A stretch of 64,000 bases of DNA, taken from Trichoplax adhaerens (taxonomy: Eukaryota > Placozoa > Uniplacotomia > Trichoplacea > Trichoplacidae). A program made the position numbers and the translations under genes. The DNA lies in the NCBI RefSeq assembly GCF_000150275.1, contig NW_002060946.1, positions 34,678 to 98,677 of the forward strand, in the 5' to 3' direction. The notes beneath the pieces are model-generated. The model saw only the letters and a program-made list of their open reading frames with translations. It ran no database searches and had not been told where the DNA came from. Of the stretch, positions 36,971-49,671 are shown in pieces. The number at the start of each line of letters is the position of its first letter. Positions within the stretch are counted from its first letter, which is position 1.

Positions 36971-39900
36971 ATGGGCACATGCATAGCTCCAGAAGCGCCT
37001 AAAGGCCCACCGGCTCAAGTTATATCATCACCACCGGCAGATTATACTGGTAGAAATGCTAGTAATCCTTATCAATCACCTGCAGTGGATACAACTATCC
37101 CTACAGGAGCACAGCAACAGCAGCAACTACAACAGCAACAACAATATCAACAACCATTTCTACCACCTCCAATGGAACAAAATGTCGGACAAGCTAATCT
37201 TAACCATCAAGAAATGACTGATACAAATACAGCATCGAATAATCAAAAATTGCCAACAGCACCTTCAGCTCCTCTAGAAATGCCACAAAAGCCAACACCA
37301 TCAGTGAAAGACCGCGTTAAAACGCCACCAGTACCTAAAAATCAACAAGAACGATTCGTCGACGAACAAGATGATACAAATGAGCCTAGTAGAAAAGCAA
37401 CACCTCCACCACAATTCGATAGTAAAGCCTCCCATCAAGGCAATGATAGTGATGAAGATTATGAAGATATTGAACCTGTTGATGTATACGAGGAAGTGGT
37501 TAAACAATACATGATTTTCGAAGAACAAATTATTCGCCTGAAGAAAACTTACAGTCATCAGAAATTAGATCACAGCCATTCAAACATGAAAGTATTACAA
37601 GAAAATATCCAAGTAGCTACTAAAAAGTTAGAAGATTTAAAGAGACAAACGTAAGTTCGATACCTCTATTCTATTTAGCTTTGTCTCTTAAAAATAATTT
37701 GAATTTTGAATTTAAATCTGGATATGGCATCAACAGGCGTATAATTTATGCATATCTTTAGCACTTTATGATTTTCTGGAACGCCCAATCTTTACGTTAA
37801 TTCTCACACATTTTTATTGTGACAAATCTCTAAGCATACGCTCTTCCTCATAGTAGTCTCTCACTTGTAATATCAAATATTATCTGAAAATATTTCGATG
37901 TCTTAAAGTAGATAGAAATTGTACTAAATTCATATTCTACCATCCTACATTATCATTGTTCTATCCTGTGTTCTTACTCCTAAGTTCAAAAGGATAGTAG
38001 GACATAAGGCAGCGTCTACTACTTACCTTATTGAGTCCAATTTCATTTATAGTATTATAGTAGCTACGTCAAGAACTATTTAAATCCATTTATAGCAAAG
38101 ATTACAACAGTTTTATAGACCCTTTTCTGATCTATGCTGTGTTGATATCAATAATTCTTAGTTTTGAACTTTACTATTTTCATCTTTGATATTTTATCTC
38201 ATACCCGCTATTCTATCACCGGAATTACCTTGCCCACTTAATTATTTATTCCAGACTAAGCTGCCCATTTGTAGATAAACCTTGTTATCAAATATATAAT
38301 AACAGACTACGAGAAATTACGAAATATAATAAAAATATGGGGAAAAGATCTTACTGATTACCGTACTAATGGAAAGCTAAATGGGATAGTGTAATAACGA
38401 CATAATATCATAATAATATCAATACAATTGTTAGGTAAGGGCTAATTTAGAATCAAACACGAAGAAAAACGCTCATTTTGTTAACAAAATACGATAGTAG
38501 ATATAATCGAATATTCATCAACATTCGATCGAACTCACAGTCAATAAATCTATTTAATAAGTATCTTAATAGCTGTAAACAACTGTATAATCAATCATGT
38601 AAAATCATGCCGTGCTCTACGAGCGATAAATAGCGTTACTCAAGACCTGTACCCCACTTGAAAGAAAATTCTTTGAAGTTTATTCTATTTCACGGATGAG
38701 GAAGACGAACAACGAGGGGTGGGGAAAGGCTCAATCAAATGGGCTGCTAAGGTTATTTGACCACGTAAACAAATGTGCTTCATTATACTATAGAAGAAAA
38801 TCCTTATGTAGTAGCTAAGAGATAGTGAGATTTAGATCGAATTAGAAACTGTCAAATCATTTTCAATTTTTCATTATCATTAATCATATGAAGTAACATC
38901 ATCAGATTTACTTCCTAAAATTACAGATTACTTTAGCATATTTATACGAATATTTAGTCTTGCTGACTTACTATTACAACTAGTCAATTAACAGATTCTT
39001 TCTAAAGAATCGATTTGAGGTATAGTAGCTAATACAGTAGTAGAATCGCTTCTTTAAATACCAAATTTATTAATCGAAAGATGGAACTCCTTGCATCTGT
39101 CGTTTCCGCATCTCTTGTTCAAAAAATAAACAAATCGGTTGCATTTTAATACAATATTCATTACTACGGCTGAATAAAATAAAATAAAATTGTCCCCCGT
39201 AGACATTTCCTTCATATTTTGATAGCCAATTAAAATGACTAGTTTGATCGGTCGATAATCATGAATTACATTGTTATCACTATCATATGTTAAAAGCACG
39301 TAGTCTATAAAATAGCAATTAGCTTATCGCCATACTATGTAGGAAGACTTTTTTTACAGTTAATAAAACGTTATAATGATGAACATTGATACAGTCAGCA
39401 TCGATTAAGTTCCATTTATTGGAACTCGTGCACATATATACGAAAAAATATCTGTCGGATGAAATTGAAGGTTAATACTCGTATGTTTAAGTCGTAATTC
39501 AAATTCAATATAGAGAGAAGTACATTAATTGGATATACATAAAAAGACGATTTTTGTTTTTCGATTAAAATCAGATATCTCGCGACGACGATGAAAGTAT
39601 TTGATCTAACATTGTCTGTCATTACGTCTATGAAAATAGACAAGAGGCTCTGATTCTATCCAAATATTCTCTTATATTATTCTTGAATAAGAAAAACAAT
39701 CACAATACCGTTACATTATAATTGCCGAGATAGGTATAGTGGATATTGTTCGACAATCCAGTGATGAAAAATAATCAGCGTTTCTAACGAGTTTATTATC
39801 ATTCTACGTCATCTATTATCCAAGCCAATTTCATTTGTATTCATCAACCCCTTTAAATAAATTATTTTAAAGTAACAATACTGCAAATCATACTTTAAAT

Positions 39901-42900
39901 CAAATAGCTATTTTATTAAGGACAAAATATGATAAAGGCAACCGTAACACGATTATTGTATTTGCCTTGGAAATCATAGTCGAGCAGACAATTACTATCA
40001 ATTTATGCAATTCATTAAGGCATTAGCAAATAGATCATTAAATCTGCCGTAGAAAAACTATTTTCCATCCACTATCAAAATGATTTCTTATTACTTAAGG
40101 TCAATTCTAATATGGTGAATAAACCTCATCTAAAATTTATACTGATTTACTGAATTAACCGAACGCTAAAGCAAATAACTACCGCACCAATACATTTACG
40201 TGCTTCTATTTACTTAACGTCTAGCTCTTAAACAATTTCTAAAACGTCTCTGAAAATCTTACGTCCCACACTCAGCGACTATAAAGAATCGATAACCACA
40301 CACAAGCTAGTTAATTTTATCTAAAAGAATATTTTTATTATATACCAAAGACGGTGAATTTGCTTTGAAAAATAATCGTGTAATACACTTTAACAGTGAA
40401 TTGGCTCTATACTAAAATTAAACTACCAAAGTAACAAATTAGGAGAGTCATGTTGATTTCAGACGTCCTATATGGTCAAAAAATGATAATTTAATTCTGA
40501 AATTTAATTTCAATTAATGATCAGTGGGTCCTACATAAAAATTAATCTCCTACCAGAATCAAGCAATGATTGCATCGTAATTTTATTAAAAAAAAAAATA
40601 GATTGAAATAGAACTTTAAAATCTTCATAAATAGTCAAACACTAACCGAATAATCACTCCCACAAACTTACATAACTTAATTGCTGCTAGTTCCATTGCT
40701 GAACGTAGAGAACTCAGGCGTTACCATGGAATCATCTTTAACGAATACACATATTAGTATGCACATAGGAAGAAGATCAAATAAATAGGTATTATTAACA
40801 AAGTATAGTACAATAATATCGAAAAAGCGCCTTTCCCTAGTTTGAATGCATATTACTATTGTGCAAATGGTACCATTGAATAGAATCTGTGAATAATTGC
40901 CCTTTTGGAAAACTTCATTGCGTAGATATCATGATTGTATGTCGTTCGAAGTAATAGTTTAGAGTATTAGTTTTCTTTATGGGAATAGTATCAATGTCAG
41001 CGAGGCGATGGAATGTTCTAGTTTATTCATTAAGGAGAAAATTAAATTATTGTTATGGAATCTTATTTACTATATCCTGCTCTAATAGAAAGCTAAACCA
41101 TCCATTTCATCCGACTTATAACAAATTCAAATAAAGTAACTGGTAGAAATGAAACAGAATTATGCTTCGGCATACGATCAAATCACGAATTAATCTATAA
41201 CCTCGGCAATTAAGAATAACGACTGAATCCTTCTTAAAATTCATGGAGCAAAATCTTTAATTCGTCTAATTTATAAATGGTTACACTAAAAATCCCTTGA
41301 TTTTTCCTGAGTATGATACAAATCAGCAATTGATAGAAAAGTAAATAATTTATTTATTACATGCGTAAAGCGGTTAATAAAAGCGATTCCTAAACCCTCT
41401 TAAAATTTTACTATTTCATTAGTAAGTCAAAACTAAATTACCAATTCATTTACCGTGTAGAATTGATAACAAGCAATATCAAATTTACTCAAGGAAACAT
41501 ACAATATATTCGATCAGAGTAACTAAAATTGATTATCGAGTTGTTGTGGAGGTTAAACGATATTGTAGAGATTCTATCTATTGCACTGTTCAATTCAGTT
41601 TAGAAACTTAATAAACTTATTATCGAAATTGAGCCTTCTCTGTAAGTCGAATCTTATAAATAGCACTAAATGACATCGCGTAATAAGTGTATCTCTGCTA
41701 AAAAAACTTACGGCAAATGTATGTATTATAAGAGTTAAAGGTGTTCTTTCTATTCTCTATTTCATCTACCAGTTAATATATTATGTATTGGGTTATCATG
41801 ATTATGCTATTAAAATTTGTCGGGTTCTTTATCCTTTTCCAACATATTCTGATTATTACTCACTAAGAGTAATCTATTTACTGGTTGGACATCGGAAATA
41901 GTTCAGAAATATATACAGCCATTTTTATGCAAGAGAAAATGATTATAATTGAGATTTAATTAATATGAATTATCTACCAATTGTATAGATTATGTCCCTC
42001 TTTTAAAGGAGCTGTAAATTCAATTTATTTTTGAGCTAGAATTCCATTGCCTAGAGCTAAATGTCGTAGAAAACTATTAGTGAATATCATGAATAATTAG
42101 TATATGATCTATACTGTTGCTAAGTAAATAAAATACCTCTTTCTATACGTTATTGATTGGATAACTAGCCAATCCCTAATGAAGAAAATCAGATTTCAAG
42201 GTTGTCTTATTTTGAATTAGGTTCTATACTTGCATAGATACATCGAAATAGATAACAATGTCGTTTAATTTCTTTCTTTCGATTGAATTCTTACAAATTA
42301 TCCCTATGCTGCTCCAAAATTGTTTAAATAGTGCTGGTGTTCGCAGGATTATGTACGGTTGAATACGCAACTATTTGATATACTGCTAGCTAATATACTA
42401 CTAAGCAGCGATATTATATTGGAGTTTCAATGCTTCATTTGCACATTATTGCTATGTATAGCTTATTCCAACCCAAACAGTTAATATGCATTCATATCAA
42501 CTATACTTATATCTGATAATAATTTTATGCCCGTACGCGTATGTGTATAGTTTCGTTGTGAGTCATCCTTAAATATTTTGGTTAATTGTCAATGCTATCA
42601 TCTGTTGCAGTATGCATTCTTTTGGCTTCTGTAGTTTAAATTACACAATATAAAGGCAACATTATAAGTAACAAATTGTGATTGAATTAATTGCTCTCAC
42701 TAATCACTTAATTTCAACATGTTTTTTTTAATAGTGTTAAAGAATACAACGATGTTATTCAAATACAAAACCCATCTGTCAAGGCTTTATTCATTAACCA
42801 AGCTCAACATGTTGCCGCCGTGGATAAAGAGCAGCGTGAATATGTTGAAGCATTAAATCGTCAAGAGGTGGCTGATAAAGAATTAGATGCTTTAAAACAT

Positions 42901-44088
42901 CAACATCAAACCTTACAACGTGAATTCCAAGACGCTGAAAAGGGCATGCAAGAATTGAAATCTTTGCGCGAGCAGCAATCGGAACTGTTAGAGCGAATCT
43001 TCAATGGAAAATACGGTAGCGAGAAAGAATACCGATTAGAATTAGACCTCGAAATGATGGAAGATCGCAAGCAACGCGTTGCAGCTGCACGCTATCGCTG
43101 GCAATGTGCTCGTTTCTTGTTAAACCATGCTACCAACCAGCTTAATTTTGGAGTTCAGCGCTGGCATCAGTTACGTACAATTCACTATCAACAATTTCAT
43201 GTACGCTATAAAATGATTGCTGAAACAAGAAATAATTTAATAGCATCATTACAAAATATTAATAACGCATACCGCTATCTACCGCAAATACAATTGCCAT
43301 ATGTCGGGGCAGAATTTACAAATCATCTGATGGAGTCAATTAATTCTATCTTTAATGATGCTCAAAATCCAACAACATATGAGCAAGTCCAAGTGCGTCT
43401 AAATGACTATTTCAAAAAATGCAGCCACCTTAACCAATGGAGTAATCAAGTATTAACCCAGACTATCGAGCAAGATTTTGGAAAAGCCACAAGCGAATAT
43501 GATGAAGTTAGCCGTATGCTGCGCGAGGAACGCTTGCAATTACTGGAAAATAAGGCACGTGCTATTATTGGAAGCGATTTTATTGCAAGTATTTTAATAT
43601 CAAACCAAATCGAAAATGAAGAATCCAAGCTTGAACATCACGATCAGATAATTGATCAAGCCATTATTATCGAAGCTGAACCTGTACCACAAAGTGAGGA
43701 AGAAATAGCAAGCACTGAACAAGCACCGCCAGCACCAGAATTTTCGGTAACTGAACAAGAAATCAACCAAAATTCCATCATTGCCGATAATGCGCAACAA
43801 ATAGATGATGATCATAGACCGGATGTTGCACCTGTGCCATTATCCGACTTAGCACCACCTCCAACACAAGAAGAATTATTTGGTAATATCGAAAGTTTAC
43901 GTAAAAAGCATGAAGAAGATGTTGCCGAATTTGAAAGAATACAAGACTATAATCGTCAACGTGCAGATCAAGGTTTACAGGAGAAACTACAACGTCGTCG
44001 AAGCCGACGCCGAAAGCAACAGTTGGAAACGATCCAGGGTCATATGTTAAGTCAAAAAGTATCAGCAATTAACGAAAATGCATCGTAA
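36971..44088 (+). CDS. Uncharacterised Pro/Gln-rich coiled-coil protein, 677 residues, two exons
   Basis: Exon 1 (36971-37650) and exon 2 (42735-44088) join across a 5.1 kb GT..AG intron (donor gtaagt, acceptor taatag). Phases agree, and the coiled coil reads through the junction as KKLEDLKRQTVKEYND. The ATG is preceded by an in-frame TGA at 36950. The protein begins MGTCIAP; a Gly at 2 and Cys at 4 are compatible with N-myristoylation plus palmitoylation. A disordered Pro/Gln region with a poly-Gln run covers about residues 1-155, then an acidic patch (DSDEDYEDIEP), then helices. A central block has NGKYGSEKEYRLE and RYRWQCARFLLNHATNQLNFGVQRW and looks like a folded helical domain. The C-terminus is a second coiled coil ending in RRRSRRRKQQ. 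I have an impression of similar unnamed invertebrate proteins but cannot name the family or a function. Confidence 0.87.
37651..42734 (+). other. Long intron of the 677-residue coiled-coil gene
   Basis: At about 5.1 kb it is far longer than the mostly 50-350 base introns of the other genes here. Frames inside it (for example 39054-39299 and 39416-39643 on the minus strand) are short and unrecognised. No nested gene, repeat array or RNA gene was recognised. Confidence 0.7.
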
Positions 44089-46663
44089 TATCAGCGAAAA
44101 GAATCTATTAGTGACACATATGCAGGTACTAATCGCTTACACAGTGTAAAGGATGAAGAGTCTAGTAGTTATGTACAATCTTTTAAATTGTATAACGCAA
44201 ATGAGAAATCATCGTAAATTTTTTTTGAGCGATAAAGTTAAAAAGTATCATTTTATGAACAGATCGTAGATAGCATATTGCTAATAAATAGAGTCTATAT
44301 GAATACTATCATCTTATGATAGAATTCAACGCAGAAGAAGGATGGTTGGATGAAAGCACAAGTTCTTTCATAACGTCGCCACCGATGTTATAGATTTTAC
44401 CATCTAATCTTCAAAGTATCTATAGCAACCTATAAATATCCATGTTTTATATCATACGAGTACAATAATTCAATCCTAGATATATCTACTTGTTTCACTT
44501 AGATTAAAACAAAGTGATAGAATTTACAACTTCTTTGTGTCTACAAAATAACTCCTCAGTTATGCTATTAATCCCATACAAGTTGTAATAATTTGATCAC
44601 ATTTCAACGCTTACAATTATCCACTGTATCAGTTGTATGTTGTTTTCTTTTTTACCGTGTTACAGTTGCTGTTTGAACTTAGAATAGCTAATAACTATTG
44701 CGATAACCAAATAAGTTTTAAATATGTATACCAACCTGCTTAAGCTACTACAGTATAGCTGCTCTTTTGCAATTAGAAACTAAGATCGATATTCCTCTTC
44801 TATAATCATTTACAGAAATTTTAGGATTGCTATGATTTTATACATCATTAGTCAACTCATATACATGCTACTATCTTTTGCATTTAAGTACATGCAGCAT
44901 CTAGAGTTACAATTTTTCACATGATATACTTTTTCCCTGTAGTTCAATTTATGCAAAACTTTCTGTAATCGCTTATAAGTTTCTTAACTGTTTGAAGGTT
45001 AAGCATGCTCATATATACAAATGTCAATAAGATCGTTGATTATAATATCATATATGCGTATTCAATACTCTTAACAATTTTAAATCAATTGATTATCTGG
45101 TTACACCTACAAATGTTGGGAAGAAATGATATCTTACGTTTTGTCGTTAGCTGACAAGGCTTAGATAACGGCAGCTTAAAATAAAATGTTTTTCAATTAA
45201 TATTTGTTCTTATGCTATTTGTTATTCGTTGCAAACGGCTTTAAGGTGATTGACACGAAAAACTTCTAGAATGCTCTGTTTTGGAAACTACTGTATTGAT
45301 CTACTATAATTGATTAATAATTAATTAATCTATGCAAATTGAATGCATAAACGATATCTAATCGAAGTGTCAAGGCTAATCCTTTTCTGCAACTTGTCAT
45401 TCTTGTAATATTTTATCACATTAGTTTGTACTGCCTAATTTTTATCCGCTATAGTTTATCACGAAAGCAGTTACTTTCTATCTTGATAACATTACAGTAC
45501 GAACTTTACTAATCACCTTATTTAGCAAGTAATACCATAACAATTATACTAACAAAGATTAGGTTAGAGTAAATAAAGAGCATTTGTGTACACGAACGAG
45601 CTTAAGAAATGAAATACTGTAAAGTTTCACATCATTACCACATGTAGTATATGTACGCATACATGGGCTATCTCACGCATATGTAATAACTACCGTAGTG
45701 TAGCGGTATTTGGATCTGTTTTATTTAGATTCATAAATTAACCCACGAATTGATTAATAACTTGAATTTATTTAAAATCAGGTTATACGAAAAAAATCTT
45801 ATGTTACGTAAGTAAATATGGCATGGTCCAATTCCTATAAACATCTGGATCTGGAAATGATCTCATGATTTTCGCGCATACCATTAAATAGTATTGAACA
45901 TCCAATCCTCATCATTTATCTGCTTACACGGTTTCTGATAATTTATGCAAAACATCTCTTAACTTAGGGTACCACGTATTATGTCATACGAGATATTTTT
46001 AATCATCACTATTTGCTATCAATTTATGCGAGTATGCATAATCAAAGTACCAATACAGAACAATCTCTAAACACATTACATGGCCTTTAAAAGCATTTAA
46101 TATGCTAAATGATTATTAAAATAGGCAATAACGCAATCTTCATACAAAAAACTTTCCGTTATAGTAAATAGTCGAAATTGCTGAAACTGATTTCCTATTG
46201 CATAAGGTGACTTAAGTTTAAGGGTATCAATCATTAATCCATTCTTTTCCGGATTAATACTAACAAGGATAAATTAAATTTTAATATAGGCGGAATGAAA
46301 TTAATCATAAATACAGCGATTATGCCTTTTCAGAGTTCGATGGTCAATTCACCGTTATAAAACATTAAAACCTTCATCATGATTTTAGTAAATTAAATCA
46401 TTTTCCTTTTCCCATATTTAACGGTTAACATATTTATAATCTAAAAATTATCCAAGTGACAAACAATATTCAGTCACCGATCTCTTTTATATGTAGTTCA
46501 ATGGATGCAGGACAAATCCGTAAATAAACATTCTTTGACTGAGATTTAAAAAATTTCGCGATATTTCATTTATTAGGCCTGAAGTCGTTTCTTATTGCGA
46601 CATAACTCGTATAAATTAATATGTAAAAGTAAGAGTTATATAGGTATTTTGTGAGGGTATAAA
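44089..46663. other. 3' intergenic region between coiled-coil gene and HSF2BP
   Basis: About 2.6 kb between two convergent genes. No ORF reached the listed size and no repeat stood out. It presumably contains both 3' untranslated regions. Confidence 0.6.
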
Positions 46664-49600
46664 TTATTTGTGGTAGATTGCTGTAATATCTGATAACAAT
46701 TCATTGGCTGCCATCTTAACCTGTAAAGGAAATAAAGAAACAACTAAGCTTGAAATGTGGTAGAACATACAATCTCATTTAAATCAACACAGCTAATCAG
46801 TTACACGATAAGCAAATAACTCTAATATTATACCTCTGAACTAGAATCGTCAATAAAATTATGAATTAAAGACAATGGAATAGTTGCTTGTAACTTTTTG
46901 GTAAACTCTGGACTGTCTGGTTCAAGCGCTAGTGACTGCAATAGCCTAAAACCAATAATTGTTAACAAGTAGTGAAAACAAAATTCTAACTTCAAGAATC
47001 ATAAGACATAACCATTGTACGTTTTCGATTATTACCTTAACGTATTGTATTTGGTTTCAGTATCACTTTCTTCTATATTTATGAAATAAGTAATTTTACG
47101 TTTTAGTATTGCTCACATCAGATAAGCCTAACTTATACAACAAATTAATGCAGCTAGTTTTGTCGATAAAAGGAAATACTCTATACAGTTAGAATACTTC
47201 GAGCCAAAACCATTACATACATAAAGACAAATTAATCATACAACAATTATCACTTTTCTTATTCATACAACCTTTCAAAAGATTCGCTATCAAAGGTAAA
47301 ATATCATCCCTTGAGCTAACATAGCGTAACCCCCTCTGATTTATGCTGTAAAATTTAAACACACCGTCAGATCAGCAATCTAAACTGGTAAGCATGAATT
47401 AGAAAAAGGTATTTCTTTAAAAACAAGCCAGTCAATACCTCATATTGTATACAGCCATCAAAATTAAACTAGAATGTTACAAGAATAATAAAATTTCGAT
47501 TTAATAAGTAACACTTGTATGGCGAAACAATTTCAAGATTTGTAGATATAGAGACGTTATGATACATAAATATAAACAAATGTGTACAAAAATGCAATAG
47601 CATTGGTGTACTAACTTGCGCAATTTGGTGCTAATGGAATTTATGGAGAAGAATAAGAAAGTATATATCATTGAATTAGTGCTGGTTACGATTTTAAATT
47701 GAATCAGTAACATTAATGGCATTTACAATCAAAAATTTCGTACCTAAGCTTATTATTTGGAGCTGCACACAAAACGGTAAAAAATGCTTCGAAAACCTCA
47801 CGACCACATTCACTAGAAATTAGATAGTCTCGCCCATCAGGTGTAGCTGCCATATCTGAACATTTTTACAATTTCACGATTTAAATTATCAAAATAATAA
47901 CAATCAAACTTGAAATTATAGATTAGCAATTTATGAAGCAGTCCTCATTAATAGCAATACATAATGACAGTACATGAGAGATGTTACATACTTGTTACGA
48001 TTCCGCATAATGACAGAATGTACTCGGATTCATCAGAAATTTCGGAAGGCATAGCAACAGATTTATCAGAATACGTAGCGATAAAGCTATCTATCGTTTG
48101 TGCTACCAATCGTAAAAACTCTTCCGTTCTGACCTATGATATTTTACACAGGAAACGGACCATTATGGAAAAAGAAGTCCAAATTCATTATTTATTCTAA
48201 AGCATGCAAAATAGATCATAAACCATAACTATACCCCAACAAGCATCGATTGCACACACTGTTCATCTTTCGATAGCTTCCACAGCATCGTTCCCATCGA
48301 AGCACCCATGTTAGCGCAATATTCTAGTTGTTGTGATAATTCTTCATTCATTTGTGTTAAAGTTCCCTATTAAATTAAAATATAATTCGCCACTGTAAAA
48401 TAGCTGATTAATAAATTCGATTTCTTAGTTATTCTTCGACCATTTACCAAACCAAAAGTAGAATCATGTGTTACCTGCAAACGATCAGTTTCCTAAAAAA
48501 GGTAACGGAACGAATTGATGAAATAATAGTTTTTAAACGTATTGCGGAAACTCATCACTTATGGTAATGGTTGTAGAATCTATTTTACCTGTTTTTGCAC
48601 TTTCACCTCATCTTCAAGTTGCTCATGTTTGAACCTTAAATTTTCATATTCAGTTTTTAAATCTTGAAATAATTGTTGGTAGTTATTGCCTAATAATAGA
48701 ATAAACTAAATTCAATCATATCCTAATTTTATTACTAGCCAATAGCTCAGGAATTTATATCAGAAGCAACAAAGCACTTAACGACATGATATCACTACAA
48801 AAGCATACCGGTAACATTTCCTGAGGGAAAATGATTCAGGCAACGCTGGTCATCAGCAACAATCTAGACAGTAGCGAATAGGATTATCATCTTCAATAAA
48901 TGGAAAATAAACCTAAAAACCGCCTGGTCTCGACCATATTCTTAATTATAAAAATGTGCAATATTACACCTCACAATAACAAAATACCGCACCTTCGGAA
49001 GGAAAGATTTTAGTTGCATAACTTCCGCTACTAAATTTTCTAAATCCATCTTTGGTACTTTAACAAAACTGCCTGGACTACTATCGTTAGGCAAATTTGC
49101 GCTGGCTTTCTACAATATTAATTTAAACAGAAATCACTGATAATGTGATAAAAGCGAACTGTAAACAACTGGTACATACGTGTAATATTTCCTACAACAA
49201 ATCAGTATATTATTAACCGATAATATATTATTATCCCTATTAGTTTTCAGCTCTTTTAAGCGATGTTGTCTTAACTAAATTAATCATAGCATACAGTAAC
49301 TATGTTTAAATGGGCAAAAGAGGCGATTTTAAACAAAATCTGTCCTGAAATGCATTTTTAACAGATAGACCCACTAAAAATTTTATCAAGTGGCGTACAG
49401 ACTTACAGGTATATCTTGGCGATGCGTTAGAACCATTGCTTGATTGGGATTTGCTGAATTTTCAATAATATCATTGTTCAATTTAATACTTTGATTATCT
49501 TTTCTTTCCTGGAAATCGGATTACAGTACCGTATTAATGATATGCAAAATATCTATTATTTCTGTGACTTTCGTAACATAAATAAATAATAAATGACTTT

Positions 49601-49671
49601 CAGAGCTCAAGACTGATTAACGGCTTTACCATATTCACACAAACTGAGTTCGAATCAAGATCACCGGCCAT
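46664..49671 (-). CDS. HSF2BP: HSF2BP/MEILB2-like BRCA2-binding meiotic recombination factor, 14 exons
   Basis: Exons in transcription order: 49671-49630, 49508-49407, 49109-48993, 48863-48809, 48689-48589, 48492-48475, 48366-48235, 48133-47992, 47855-47744, 47468-47439, 47345-47272, 47072-47036, 46945-46834, 46720-46664. They give 376 residues (human HSF2BP is 334), with an in-frame TAA upstream of the ATG. GSFVKVPKMDLENLVAEVMQ matches FVKVRKKDLERLTTEVMQ at the human N-terminus; a coiled coil follows. LEYCANMGASMGTMLWKLS matches AEYCTEMGAAACTLLWGVS, and CGIVTNMAATPDGRDYLI matches AGIVTNVAAIACGREFLV. YNMSINQRGLRYV and LRLLQSLALEPDS match the armadillo-type C-terminal domain. Mammalian HSF2BP brings BRCA2 to meiotic double-strand breaks together with BRME1; the role here is inferred. 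Several exons are tiny (18, 30, 37 and 42 bases), so automated models may drop them. Confidence 0.95.

Noticed and set aside
42820-42822. Start of a separate gene at 42820
   Set aside because: The codon is GTG and the frame is open upstream to an acceptor at 42734. The sequence continues exon 1 of the coiled-coil gene in phase.
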